NCBI GenBank assembly: GCA_038227045.1
Contig: JBBRQD010000001.1
Location: forward strand, 124,001-188,000
Length of the DNA stretch: 64,000 nt
DNA from: JANXLS01 sp038227045
GTDB lineage: Bacteria > Planctomycetota > SZUA-567 > H5-PLA8
Direction of reading: 5' to 3'
In this document: piece after piece, positions 7,041 to 16,021 of the stretch
How the letters are laid out: each line of letters starts with the position of its first letter
Numbering within the stretch: position 1 is the first letter of the stretch
Program-made: the position numbers and the translations under genes
Notes under the pieces: generated by a model
What the model saw: only the letters and a program-made list of their open reading frames with translations
What the model was told of the DNA's origin: nothing
Databases searched by the model: none

Positions 7041-7489
7041 TCGAATATCCAGACACCAGTTTTCTCTGTGCGGTTTATCGCGTTCAGATTAATCATCACG
7101 AAGCAAAGGCATATTGGCCGTCGTTGTCGGGTCCACTTTCGTATACGTCGCTCCTCGAATTCGAATTCATGCAGGCAACCCGCCTCCAGGTTTTCCTTCA
7201 TTCCTCAGACCGCTCGAAAGGAATGAATCAATACCAGGCGGACCAACTCGTCGCAGATTGGGAATCCGATGTAGCGTCCGGTATCGTGCAACAAGTCAGC
7301 TACGACGCCGAAGCCGTAAACAAACTCGCCCGCGTCTATTCCGATCTCTACACATCTCGCGGCGGCCACCGCTCGCTGGACTTGCTGCACGTGGCCACGG
7401 CCATTCACCTGGGCGCGCGAAAGTTTCTGACCTTCGACGCCCGCCAAAAGGCTCTTGCCAAATCCGTCGGTTTAAAAGTGCCTTTTTAA
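7037..7489 (+). CDS. PIN-domain toxin (VapC-like ribonuclease)
   Basis: A 150-residue PIN protein translated from GTG within the GTGA overlap with the antitoxin stop. Acidic ligands are visible as D6 (YPDTSFL), E41 or E43 (LLEFEF), D115 (SLDLLHVATA) and D134 (TFDARQ). The phrase SLDLLHVATAIHLGA is characteristic of VapC. The active site is intact. The gene ends 13 bases from the 3' end of the convergent beta-helix gene, so read-through from one may affect the other. Confidence 0.88.
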   Translation: MIEYPDTSFLCAVYRVQINHHEAKAYWPSLSGPLSYTSLLEFEFMQATRLQVFLHSSDRSKGMNQYQADQLVADWESDVASGIVQQVSYDAEAVNKLARVYSDLYTSRGGHRSLDLLHVATAIHLGARKFLTFDARQKALAKSVGLKVPF

Positions 7490-7502
7490 TCGCGCTGCGG
7501 CC

Positions 7503-9704
7503 TTACTTCCCGGTCACGCCATGCGCGGTGGACTTAAGGGTAAACGTCACGTTTGCAGCATACGTCTGCCCGGCAAAAACGATCTGCGCCGCCAGCACAA
7601 TCGGCCCATTTGTTCCGGGCGTGTATCCCGCTCGAACAAGTTCCGCCAGGAAATCGCCTTTCAGAGTTCCCTGAAAAGTCGCTTGCAACGATGTAATCAC
7701 CCTGCGTTTCATCGGAGCCTTTAAGCGGAACGTGCCGCCCGTCGCCCGACCCGAACCACTTGAAGCCAGCGTAAAATTCTGCGAAACACCGCCCACCGAG
7801 AACGTCAACATGCCCGCGAGGCTAGTGGTTCCGGTCGGCAGCGTGAAACTGCCGGTGAGTTGCACGGTGTCTTTTCCCGTCGATGGATTCGCCGCTTTCA
7901 GCCGCTGCTTCGTTATGGTCATGGGTTCCGACGGTGGGGTGATCGTGCCAGAAACAGTCACGATCTCGATCACCGAACTCGTGCTGCTCGATCCTCCGTT
8001 CGCGACCGTTACCGCCGCGGTAAATGCACCGGCGGTGCTGTACGCATGAATGACACTGGCGCCAGTGCCCGCCGTCCCATCGCCAAAGTCCCATGTATAC
8101 GTCAAAGGCAGCGACGCAGGATCGCTTGCAGATACGCTCAATGTCACATTCTGGCCCACGGTTGCGGGATTCGGCTGCGCGGTGGCGGCGCTTTGAATCA
8201 CCGGAAGCGCCGGAAGAACAGAGTACATAATGACATTCGAAAATCCGCCGCCTGTCCACGTGTTGACCGCCTGAATTTTCGCCGTTGCCGCAACAGCAGT
8301 ATCGGAACTCGGCAAAAACATCGACGCACTCGTGCTGGAATTCACAGAGGTCAACCGCTCGGCGCCGTTCCAGGTCAGCTTCGTCACGTCCGGGACAAAG
8401 TTCGTACCCGTCACCGTCACTATCACGTTCGTGCTGCCTGCGGTCGCCGCAGCGGGATTCACTGTGGCAATCGAAGGAAGCAGATTGGGATGAAACCCAA
8501 TTGCCGCCGTGGTATTCGTCCCGTCAATGAGCCATGGAACGAACGTAACCAGATCGGAGACGGGTGATCCGGTGCCCGACGGATTCGATCCGTTGGCGGG
8601 GCCGCTGCTGTTACCCCACCAGTTTTCCGAAGCGGGAACGTTGCCGTAGTAAGCGGTGCCAAGCGAGTAATTTGCCGGATCGGGATTCGCTCCGATCCGA
8701 ACCCCAAGCGTGCAATTGGCAAAACTATTCTGCTGAATGGTCACGTTGCCATTGGGTCCGAAATCGGGATTGGGATAATACGGAAATACGAAATCCACGA
8801 TACGCACGCCGGCCAGGTTGTTGTCGAGCTTATTGTTCGCAATCAGTATATTGTTGCAGCCTCCACCCAGCGTCAGTCCGTTCGAGTTCCCGTTCGTGCT
8901 GATTTCATTTTCCCCAAAAAGCCCACCATCAATCGCCTGTGTGAACACGCCATAGGCATTGTCGTGCAGATAATTGTGCGTATACGTCAGGTTTATATGC
9001 GTTCGCTGGAGCGTTGCGGCGAAGATCGACGGGTTGTTGACTGTATGATTTCTGAATTCGTTGGAATCAATGGTCAGATCCTGAGTAATACTGTCGGTGT
9101 AAATTCCCGCCCCACCCGCCGAACCAGGAGCATTGTTCGAATCGAACAAATTGTGTTGAATCAAGCAGGGCGCGTTGCAGTTGGCCGAGATGCCGATGAC
9201 GTTACCTGTGATGATATTGTTGACGATTGTCAAATTGCCGAAATTTCCTGGCATGAAAATTCCAAGACCGTTCCCGTTTTTGACTGTGAATCCGTCGAGG
9301 ACGCAGTTATTCGCGCCAAAGGATACAGGTATTCCGGTCGAGTTTCCGTCGATAATCGACTCAGTCGAAGGGTCGGCCGGATTTCGCGACGCCGGATTAG
9401 GACCTGAGATGCCTGCACGATGCGGATCCACACCCACCTTGGCGCCTTGGAGCGTCAACGCGACGGAAATCGAGACATTCTCCTGATAGAGGCCCGGTGC
9501 AACGACGATTGTATCTCCAGCCACCGCAGTCCCGATCGCCGCTTGAATTGTCTTCTTCGGTGTGGCCGGAGAAAGCCCGTCGTTGGTATTGAGACCCGAA
9601 TTCGCATTGACGTAACGAGTTGTCGCCGCTCCGGCGGCTGTAGCGAACATGGGAAGAATCAGTATAGTTAAAGAGAAGATAAAACTGCTCACTCGAGTCA
9701 ACAT
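7503..9704 (-). CDS. secreted right-handed beta-helix protein with IPT/TIG and PKD domains
   Basis: A 733-residue exported protein. A signal peptide (about 1-27, ending TAAGAA) precedes YVNANSGLNTNDGLSPATP, the opening common to DUF1565/NosD-like beta-helices. Residues 40-390 are beta-helix repeats rich in NNIITGN and DNNLAGV-type turns. An IPT/TIG-like Ig domain (about 410-500, ITVTGTNFVPDVT-like) and a PKD domain (about 505-590, with YTWDFGDGTAGTG) follow, then a C-terminal beta domain (about 600-733) resembling part of the protein at 50987-52828. It probably acts outside the cell on or near polysaccharide; no catalytic site is evident. AAGGATCACA before the ATG serves as ribosome binding site. 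Confidence 0.85.
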   Translation of the reverse strand: MLTRVSSFIFSLTILILPMFATAAGAATTRYVNANSGLNTNDGLSPATPKKTIQAAIGTAVAGDTIVVAPGLYQENVSISVALTLQGAKVGVDPHRAGISGPNPASRNPADPSTESIIDGNSTGIPVSFGANNCVLDGFTVKNGNGLGIFMPGNFGNLTIVNNIITGNVIGISANCNAPCLIQHNLFDSNNAPGSAGGAGIYTDSITQDLTIDSNEFRNHTVNNPSIFAATLQRTHINLTYTHNYLHDNAYGVFTQAIDGGLFGENEISTNGNSNGLTLGGGCNNILIANNKLDNNLAGVRIVDFVFPYYPNPDFGPNGNVTIQQNSFANCTLGVRIGANPDPANYSLGTAYYGNVPASENWWGNSSGPANGSNPSGTGSPVSDLVTFVPWLIDGTNTTAAIGFHPNLLPSIATVNPAAATAGSTNVIVTVTGTNFVPDVTKLTWNGAERLTSVNSSTSASMFLPSSDTAVAATAKIQAVNTWTGGGFSNVIMYSVLPALPVIQSAATAQPNPATVGQNVTLSVSASDPASLPLTYTWDFGDGTAGTGASVIHAYSTAGAFTAAVTVANGGSSSTSSVIEIVTVSGTITPPSEPMTITKQRLKAANPSTGKDTVQLTGSFTLPTGTTSLAGMLTFSVGGVSQNFTLASSGSGRATGGTFRLKAPMKRRVITSLQATFQGTLKGDFLAELVRAGYTPGTNGPIVLAAQIVFAGQTYAANVTFTLKSTAHGVTGK

Positions 9705-10030
9705 TGTGATCCTTTTTGTTGTGGTATAATAATCGAATCGTTCTATGGGTAACTCTAATTAAAGTAAAAGCTCAATTGACATAGATACACTTGGCGAATC
9801 AACCAGCCCGCCTGATCCACATTAGGCACAAAGGGACATAACAACTTTTACATAGAACAAATGGCGTGCCAATTATTGCAAGCGCAACGGCAGACTTTTG
9901 AGCGATTGTAAGACGTGCTAAAGTCGGGTGGGCTTCATATTAATTAAGTAGAGCCGAAATCTAGTCGGCTCACTGGCGATCGAAAATAAAATGTACCGAA
10001 CAGATTCCGGCTTAACTGCTCACTAACATG
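9705..10030. other. divergence-free intergenic stretch with a terminator
   Basis: About 325 relatively AT-rich bases between two leftward genes. It must hold the promoter of the beta-helix gene (a TTATAC-like -10 is visible near 9724-9732 on the minus strand) and the terminator of the mrp gene at 9951-9971. No ORF or structured RNA beyond that is apparent. Confidence 0.5.
9951..9971 (-). terminator. terminator of the mrp gene
   Basis: GAGCCGA and TCGGCTC form a perfect 7-bp stem around a 7-base loop, 60 bases past the mrp stop. On the minus strand it is followed by TACTTAATTAAT, moderately T-rich, so an intrinsic terminator is plausible. Confidence 0.55.
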
Positions 10031-11380
10031 CTATTTCCCCAAGTTCCTCAGCAAATCATTAACATAAATTCCGCTCGCATGCCCATCGCTGAAAACCAGA
10101 TTCTGGCCGTAACGTCCAACAGGCCGCGATTCGAGGATCTTGATGTCCTTCGGCACGTCCTTTTCCTGAAGCGTCTTGACGCCTGTCATTTCGTCGCGGC
10201 ACGCGGCGCACGGGCAGGCCATGCGCAGTTCGAACGCGCTATACATGAGAATCGCGCCATCGTCCCAGACGATCTTCGGCGGATTCTGGTCGTGCAGGTG
10301 CATCTCCTTCGGCCGATTCTTGACCATGCTTTCGTTGTAATTCACGATTGAAATCTGAGCCGCAATGCGCTTGGCCACTGCCTCGAACGCCAGTGCGCCG
10401 GGGCTGTTCTTGTCGAGCGCCACGAGCGGCTTTCCAAGATCGCCGGCTGTGACCATCAGCGGATCGAGCGGGATCGTGCCCAGCAGCGGCACAGCCATAT
10501 CCGCCGCCGCCAATTCGCCGCCGCCGCGTTTGAAAATGTCGTGGACGGTCCCGCAGTTCGAGCAGACGAAGCCGGACATGTTTTCGATGATGCCCAGGAT
10601 CGGCACGTTGACTTGCTGGAACATGCGCAAGCCTTTGCGGGCGATGCGCAGCGCCACGTCTTGCGGCGTCGTGACAATCACCGCTCCGTTGATCGGCGCG
10701 GACTGCGTCAGCGTCAATTGCACGTCGCCCGTGCCGGGCGGCAGATCCATCAACAGATAATCCAGTTCGCCCCATTCGACAGCGCCGAGAAACTGTTGCA
10801 GAATGCGGCTGACAATCGGCCCGCGCCAGATGCCCGGATCGTTGTCGCCCATCATCATGCCGACGGACATGACCTTGACGCCGTAGGCTTCGGGTGGAAT
10901 CGCTTTGCCTTCGTCGTTGACACGCGGGCGTTCGGTGATACCCAACATGCCGGGAACACTCGGGCCGTAGACGTCGGCGTCGAGAATGCCGACCTTCGCA
11001 CCCATCGCGACCAGCGACAGCGCCAGATTGGTGGTCGCCGTGGACTTGCCCACGCCCCCTTTTCCAGACGCAATCGCGATCACATTCTTGACACCCTTCA
11101 ACACATCCGCCGAACCAATCGGGCGGCCGCGCGTCTGGGCTGTCATCTTCACTTCGACATTCGTGACATTCGGCAGAGCCTTCACAACATCGTGAGCCTG
11201 CTGTTTGAGCAAATCTTTGACGGGGCACGCCGGTGTGGTGAGTTCGACATCGAAAGCCACGTTGCCATCGCAAATCTTGACATTCTTAACGAACCCCAGC
11301 GAAACAATATCGCGGTTGAGATCGGGATCGTTGACTGCTTTGAGCGCCTGCAAAATCTGAGCTTCGCTGACCAATGGCAT
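10031..11380 (-). CDS. Mrp/ApbC-type Fe-S carrier ATPase with MIP18 and DUF971 domains (HCF101-like)
   Basis: A 449-residue P-loop protein of the Mrp/Nbp35/ApbC family that assembles or transfers [4Fe-4S] clusters. Residues 1-90 are a MIP18 (DUF59) domain with TTPACPVKDLL. The deviant Walker A GKGGVGKS is at 106-113, and MDLPPGTGDVQLTL follows. The cluster-bridging motif CSNCG (C273, C276) is intact. Residues about 365-449 form a DUF971 domain with CPCAAC. The triple architecture MIP18-Mrp-DUF971 is that of plant chloroplast HCF101. I begin at MPLVSEAQ (11380), where homology starts; longer in-frame starts add unconserved residues. A shorter paralogue lies at 53401-54510. Confidence 0.92.
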   Translation of the reverse strand: MPLVSEAQILQALKAVNDPDLNRDIVSLGFVKNVKICDGNVAFDVELTTPACPVKDLLKQQAHDVVKALPNVTNVEVKMTAQTRGRPIGSADVLKGVKNVIAIASGKGGVGKSTATTNLALSLVAMGAKVGILDADVYGPSVPGMLGITERPRVNDEGKAIPPEAYGVKVMSVGMMMGDNDPGIWRGPIVSRILQQFLGAVEWGELDYLLMDLPPGTGDVQLTLTQSAPINGAVIVTTPQDVALRIARKGLRMFQQVNVPILGIIENMSGFVCSNCGTVHDIFKRGGGELAAADMAVPLLGTIPLDPLMVTAGDLGKPLVALDKNSPGALAFEAVAKRIAAQISIVNYNESMVKNRPKEMHLHDQNPPKIVWDDGAILMYSAFELRMACPCAACRDEMTGVKTLQEKDVPKDIKILESRPVGRYGQNLVFSDGHASGIYVNDLLRNLGK

Positions 11381-11507
11381 AAAGTTCGCAATCTCCGTGA
11401 GCGTAAAAACGAGCGCTGGACTTCGATTACCGATTTTAACACGCAGCGATGAAAAGAGAATGCGAGAAACGGCGCGCGGAACATTTGGAAATGGGAAATC
11501 AGATTCT

Positions 11508-13373
11508 TCAACGGGGCACAATTCGCGGATTGATTGCCATCGCGGCTCTTTTGTGGCGCTCGGACTCCTCCCGGTGTCCCGTCTTGGCCAGCACAAGCGC
11601 GCTCATGTAATGCGCTTCCGCCGATCGCGGGTCAATGCGCAACGCATCGCTAAAGTGGGCGAGCGCCCGGCCGTAGTCGCCGCGTTCAAACAAGTCCACG
11701 CCAAAATTGTAATGTGCGTCCCTGAAATTCGGATCAATCTCCAGCGCCCGCGTGTAGGCATTCGCGGCTTCGTCACTTTTGTGCAGCGTCGAAAGCAAGT
11801 TGGCAAGGTTGAACTGATCGGTGGCGCTTGAGGGATCCGACTCCGCGGCAATCAACAAATGCGGAAGCGCTTCATTGTTGCGTCCCAGCATGGCCAGCGC
11901 GCCGCCCAGGTTCTTGTGTATATTCTCCAGATCGGGCTTCAAGTTTCGCGCCCATTCAAGCTCAATTGCGGCGCGCTTGAGATCCTCAAATGCGGGCGCT
12001 GTTTCTCCTCGCGGCAATTCGCGCTTGGCTCGTGTAGCCAGCGCGATGCCTACACTGGCATGGCCTCGCGCATGTTCCGGCCGCTTGAGGGTCACGTCGC
12101 TCCAAATCGCCACTTCGGAATGATAGTCGGCATTGCGCAAAAACGTCATCACCGCGAAAACACCAACCCATACCGCAAGACCCGCGATACACAGTACACG
12201 AAGCCGGCTTTCCTTAATTTCTGCCGCAAAGAGAATCGATGCCAGTTTCTCAGCCGCGCAAAATGCCAGGGCAACGTACAGGACGGAACACACTGCCATC
12301 GGCAGATACATACGATATTCGACTGCCGCGTCAGGCAACGGAATGACACTCGAAGATGGAGCCAGCACGGCGAAAAAAATAAGCCCCAAAAAACCGAGTG
12401 CCGGCGTTCGCACGAGCGCCCGAATCGTGACGATGCCCAAAATCGCGACGCCGGCCAATCCCGGCAATGCTCCCCCCAGCGTTCGCTCAATCGGCCAGCC
12501 GTAATCGAAACACAGCGGATACGGCCACAGCGACAGTCGCAGATAATAGAGAATCACACCGCCCTGGGTCAGCGCATAGTCGTACCCACTGTACTGCAAT
12601 CTGCCCCATTGCGCTCCCTCCCGGTTGTTTCCAAAAATGAGCATCGATGCAAGAATCAACCACGTCGCCGCTAGTCCCATATAGAACAGCCATGAGCGCC
12701 GCAGTATTTCCTTGAACGATCCACCGTTGAAAATGCGATCGTAAACCAACACCATTAATGGAGCCGAGACCATGACTTCCTTGCTCCCCATGCCAAAAGC
12801 GCAGCAAATGACAGCCGCACAAAACCACGGCGCTCTCCGAACGCTCTGCCAGCCGCGTATCGCAAAATAAAATGTAGCCAGATAACAGAGCGCCATGATG
12901 GATTCGGTGCGCTGGGTGATGTAATTGACCGCGATGCTCTGCAAGGGGTGGAGGACAAATAGGACTCCCGCCGCACAGGCGAGGCCATTCGCGCACCGTT
13001 TCAGATTCGCGCTCACCGCTGCGGAACCGGTAAGCGTCCGCCGCACAATTCCAAACAGCGCCAGTGCCGAAAGAAGATGTATCGCCAGATTGAACGCGCG
13101 ATATCCCGCGACACTCATTCCGAAAAGCGCATAGTTGAGCGCCATTGACAGGCAAATCGTCGGCCGCCCCGTCGTGGTTGTACGCGCCGGCGCTTTCAAC
13201 GCATCAATCAGCGGCCAAAGATGCCGAATATAGGGATTGCCAATAATCGCGCCGTTGTCATCGAAAATGAATTCGCCTTGATAACAGTTCGCGTAGGCCG
13301 CAAGACCGGCAAATACAATGATGGCAATGCCAGTCCAGTTTTTAGGCGTGTCTCGCGATTCGGGATCATTCAT
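11508..13373 (-). CDS. TMTC-like polytopic glycosyltransferase with C-terminal TPRs
   Basis: A 621-residue membrane protein. An N-terminal helix is followed by a periplasmic loop with the FDDNGAIIGNP motif (acidic DD at about 38-39), as in GT-C glycosyltransferases and TMTC/DUF1736 proteins that use lipid-linked sugars. About ten hydrophobic helices follow up to residue about 405 (e.g. LGFLGLIFFAVLAP). Residues 430-610 are TPRs (ALEIDPNFRDAHYNFGVDLF, ALRIDPRSAEAHYMSALVLA). It may mannosylate or otherwise modify exported proteins. Downstream, after 127 bases, lies mrp, with no evident functional link. Donor and acceptor are unknown. Confidence 0.8.
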   Translation of the reverse strand: MNDPESRDTPKNWTGIAIIVFAGLAAYANCYQGEFIFDDNGAIIGNPYIRHLWPLIDALKAPARTTTTGRPTICLSMALNYALFGMSVAGYRAFNLAIHLLSALALFGIVRRTLTGSAAVSANLKRCANGLACAAGVLFVLHPLQSIAVNYITQRTESIMALCYLATFYFAIRGWQSVRRAPWFCAAVICCAFGMGSKEVMVSAPLMVLVYDRIFNGGSFKEILRRSWLFYMGLAATWLILASMLIFGNNREGAQWGRLQYSGYDYALTQGGVILYYLRLSLWPYPLCFDYGWPIERTLGGALPGLAGVAILGIVTIRALVRTPALGFLGLIFFAVLAPSSSVIPLPDAAVEYRMYLPMAVCSVLYVALAFCAAEKLASILFAAEIKESRLRVLCIAGLAVWVGVFAVMTFLRNADYHSEVAIWSDVTLKRPEHARGHASVGIALATRAKRELPRGETAPAFEDLKRAAIELEWARNLKPDLENIHKNLGGALAMLGRNNEALPHLLIAAESDPSSATDQFNLANLLSTLHKSDEAANAYTRALEIDPNFRDAHYNFGVDLFERGDYGRALAHFSDALRIDPRSAEAHYMSALVLAKTGHREESERHKRAAMAINPRIVPR

Positions 13374-13482
13374 GCCATAAGTCTCTTTAGTGTCTTTGCA
13401 CCAATGTATTTAAGACCAATTTTATCAAGGCGTTACATAATAGGACTGCGCACTCGGCACAAACCCTCCTTACGAAATTTTA

Positions 13483-13510
13483 TTGACTTTCGCACCATTT
13501 TTGATACCGT
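13483..13510 (+). promoter_or_regulatory. possible promoter of the riboswitch transcript
   Basis: TTGACT (13483-13488) and TACCGT (13505-13510) are 16 bases apart and lie just before the riboswitch. The -10 is a poor match, so this is tentative. Confidence 0.35.
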
Positions 13511-13534
13511 TTTTACACTTGTAGCCTAAACACA

Positions 13535-13700
13535 TGCCTCCACGGCATGGGTGCGGAGGAACCAAACTCCTCGGTTTTCCTTTTTTTGAAAGATAAAAGG
13601 GAACGGGGACGGGGCGTAGGATTCGAGGCAACTCGCGTCCAGGTCACTTCCATGACCTAGTCCGACAGCTAACTTCGCAGGCGTATGGAAGGGCGATCCT
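13535..13700 (+). ncRNA. c-di-AMP riboswitch (ydaO/yuaA type)
   Basis: The 480-base leader of the transporter gene contains conserved blocks of the ydaO/yuaA aptamer in order: GGTGCGGAGGAACCA (13550-13564), GGGGCG followed by GGATTC (about 13613-13625), and CCGACAGCTAACTTCG (13662-13677) followed by CAGGCGT. ATGCC..GGCAT and AGGTCA..TGACCT provide helices. This class binds two c-di-AMP molecules and normally switches off K+ importers and cell-wall genes. The next gene is a KimA-like potassium transporter, the classic target. Boundaries are approximate. Confidence 0.87.
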
Positions 13701-13703
13701 CAT

Positions 13704-13751
13704 CTCGGCAGACTTTTCCCTGCCGATTGATCCCCTTAAAAATTTTTATTG
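13704..13751 (+). terminator. hairpin of the riboswitch expression platform
   Basis: TCGGCAG (13705-13711) and CTGCCGA (13720-13726) form a perfect stem directly after the aptamer; AAAAATTTTTATT follows at 13739-13751. It could be an intrinsic terminator controlled by the aptamer, although the T-run is 12 bases away from the stem. Confidence 0.5.
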
Positions 13752-13854
13752 CGCACGGCGATGCGGGACGCAGCCTGGCCAAAGTGGGCTGCGCCATGTT
13801 CACGACTCGAACCCATCGGTCCGCATTGCGCCTTTATTAAGGAGTGCTGTTCCA

Positions 13855-15957
13855 ATGTCCGACCCAGGCCCGTCCAAGTTCTCAAAGATAACCCGAATCC
13901 TCACGAACGCGCCTAGTAATATCAAGCGCACGCTCATGGGCAAACCGCTGAATATCGAAGATCCCAATCTATTTCATCAGGTTTCGTTGATCGCGTTTCT
14001 GGCATGGGTGGGATTGGGCGCCGACGGCTTGAGTTCTTCCGCCTACGGTCCGGACGAAGCCTTCAAAGCGCTGGGCGACGAACACCGCTACATGGCGATC
14101 TTCCTGGCGCTCGCCACTTCTTTGACAGTCTTCATCATCTCCGCCGCATACAGCCAGATCATCGAGCACTTCCCAACCGGCGGCGGCGGTTATGTCGTTG
14201 CGACGAAACTGCTCGGTGCCCCCGCCGGGCTGGTTTCCGGTTCCGCTCTGCTGATCGACTACGTCCTGACCATCACCGTCTCCATCGCCTCCGGAGCCGA
14301 CGCCATCTTCGCCTTTATGCCGCCCGGATATACCGCGTGGAAATTGCCGGTGGAATATGGCGCCATCGCCGGGCTCATCGTCATGAATATCCGCGGCATC
14401 AAGGAATCAATCACGATACTCGTGCCGATCTTCCTGCTGTTTCTACTGACACACGGCGTCATGCTCGGTTCCGTCTTCTTCAAGCACGTCGGCGAAGTGC
14501 CGGTCAAATACGCCGCATTGGTCCATGACACCACCACGAACTATCACGCGCTCGGATTTATCCCGCTGTTCCTGATTTTCATCAAAGCCTATTCGCGCGG
14601 AGCCGGCACGTTCACGGGCATCGAAGCCGTCTCGAACGGCCTGGCCATCATGCGCGAACCCAAAGTGGCCACCGGAAAGCGCACCATGCTCTACATGGCC
14701 CTGTCGCTGGCTATTACGGCCGGCGGCATCCTCGTCGCCTATTATTTCACCGGAATTACGGCCGACCCCGAAGGCCCCGCCTGCCGCCCCACCAATGCCG
14801 TTCTACTCTACGATCTCGTCAAAGGCAGTTCGTTTTTCGGCAACTGGTTCGTCGTGCTCACGCTCGCGTCCGAAGCGCTCCTGTTGTTGATTGCCGCGCA
14901 AACCGGCTTCATCGACGGTCCGCGCGTGATGTCGAACATGGCGCTCGATTCGTGGCTCCCGCACCGCTTCAGTTCGCTCTCCGAACGCCTGACCACACAC
15001 TACGGCGTTATGTTGATCGGCGCCGCCGCCGTCGCCGCGCTCTGGCACACCGAAGGCAAAGTCACCACGCTGGTCACCATGTACTCCATCAACGTATTCG
15101 TCACCTTTTCGCTTACCGAGCTGGGTATGTGCAAATTCTTTATCACGCACCGCAAGGACCATCCCGATTGGTGGAAATCGCTGCCCATTCAGGCGGTGGC
15201 CCTGGTGCTGTGTACATCGATTCTCGCGTTGACGGTCTACGAAAAGTTCTGGGAAGGCGCATGGCTGACCCTGGTCGTCACATCCGCCCTGATCGCGCTA
15301 TGCCTGTTTATCCGCTCGTACTACAAAAAAGTCTATTCCAAGCTCGGCCTGATCGAGATCGATCCGGCGGAACTGGAACCGGACAGGGAAATGCACGCGC
15401 CCGAACACATGGATCCCAAGAAGCCCACGGCGGTGATGCTGGTCGGCAGCTACGGCGGGCTGGGCGTTCATTCATTTACCGAGATCCGGCGCATGTTTCC
15501 GGACCGCTTCGAACAAATCGTCTTCATCTCCGTCGGCGTCATCGATTCCGGCAATTTCAAAGGCGCTAAAGAGCTCGAAAACCTGACCACGCAAACACAG
15601 GCATCGCTGGTCAAATATGTCGCGCTGGCGAAGAAATTCGGCATGGCCGCCACCAGCATGATGGAGATCGGAAACGAACCCGTCGAACCGGCCGCGGAAC
15701 TGTGCATCGAAGCCACGCTGCGCTTCCGCAACGCGCTGTTCTTCGCCGGAAAGCTCGTCTTCCAGCGCGAAACGTTCTTATCGAACATCCTGCACAACCA
15801 GACCGCCCAGGCAATCCAAAACCGCCTGAACTGGCTCGGCTTCCCCATGCTGATCCTCCCCATCCGAGTCTGGGGCACTGGCGCTAAAGTGAAAAACGAA
15901 GAGATGACGAAGTCAACACAAGGGCTGGGAGAACCGGATATGGAAAGCAACCATTGA
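13855..15957 (+). CDS. KimA-like APC-family potassium transporter
   Basis: A 700-residue inner-membrane transporter. Residues 40-495 carry about 12 hydrophobic helices, beginning SLIAFLAWVGLGADGLSSSAYGPDEAF, the signature of KimA/YdaO and related K+ symporters in the APC superfamily. IIEHFPTGGGGYVVATKLLG follows at about 102. Residues 500-700 form a soluble C-terminal domain (VMLVGSYGGLGVHSFTEI). AAGGAG lies 9 bases before the ATG. A c-di-AMP riboswitch in its leader supports the potassium assignment, since ydaO/kimA in Bacillus is controlled the same way: high K+ raises c-di-AMP and stops import. A general amino-acid permease is the alternative. Confidence 0.87.
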   Translation: MSDPGPSKFSKITRILTNAPSNIKRTLMGKPLNIEDPNLFHQVSLIAFLAWVGLGADGLSSSAYGPDEAFKALGDEHRYMAIFLALATSLTVFIISAAYSQIIEHFPTGGGGYVVATKLLGAPAGLVSGSALLIDYVLTITVSIASGADAIFAFMPPGYTAWKLPVEYGAIAGLIVMNIRGIKESITILVPIFLLFLLTHGVMLGSVFFKHVGEVPVKYAALVHDTTTNYHALGFIPLFLIFIKAYSRGAGTFTGIEAVSNGLAIMREPKVATGKRTMLYMALSLAITAGGILVAYYFTGITADPEGPACRPTNAVLLYDLVKGSSFFGNWFVVLTLASEALLLLIAAQTGFIDGPRVMSNMALDSWLPHRFSSLSERLTTHYGVMLIGAAAVAALWHTEGKVTTLVTMYSINVFVTFSLTELGMCKFFITHRKDHPDWWKSLPIQAVALVLCTSILALTVYEKFWEGAWLTLVVTSALIALCLFIRSYYKKVYSKLGLIEIDPAELEPDREMHAPEHMDPKKPTAVMLVGSYGGLGVHSFTEIRRMFPDRFEQIVFISVGVIDSGNFKGAKELENLTTQTQASLVKYVALAKKFGMAATSMMEIGNEPVEPAAELCIEATLRFRNALFFAGKLVFQRETFLSNILHNQTAQAIQNRLNWLGFPMLILPIRVWGTGAKVKNEEMTKSTQGLGEPDMESNH

Positions 15958-15964
15958 CTCAGAC

Positions 15965-15993
15965 TGTACTTTCGCCAAAACTTCATTTATAAT
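15965..15993 (+). promoter_or_regulatory. probable promoter of the 16022 gene
   Basis: A perfect TATAAT at 15988-15993, with a weak -35 (TGTACT, 15965-15970) 17 bases upstream. The gene's GGGAG site and GTG start follow within 30 bases, giving a short leader. Confidence 0.55.
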
Positions 15994-16021
15994 ACGGATC
16001 AACAACCGGGAGCGCCGAATC

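Noticed and set aside
11381..11596. 72-residue extension of the HCF101-like Mrp protein
   Set aside because: It overlaps the 3' end of the TMTC-like gene, is unconserved in appearance, and homology begins at 11380.
13374..13482. A small gene between the TMTC-like gene and the riboswitch
   Set aside because: The longest frames here are short, without binding sites, and overlap the convergent gene's start region.
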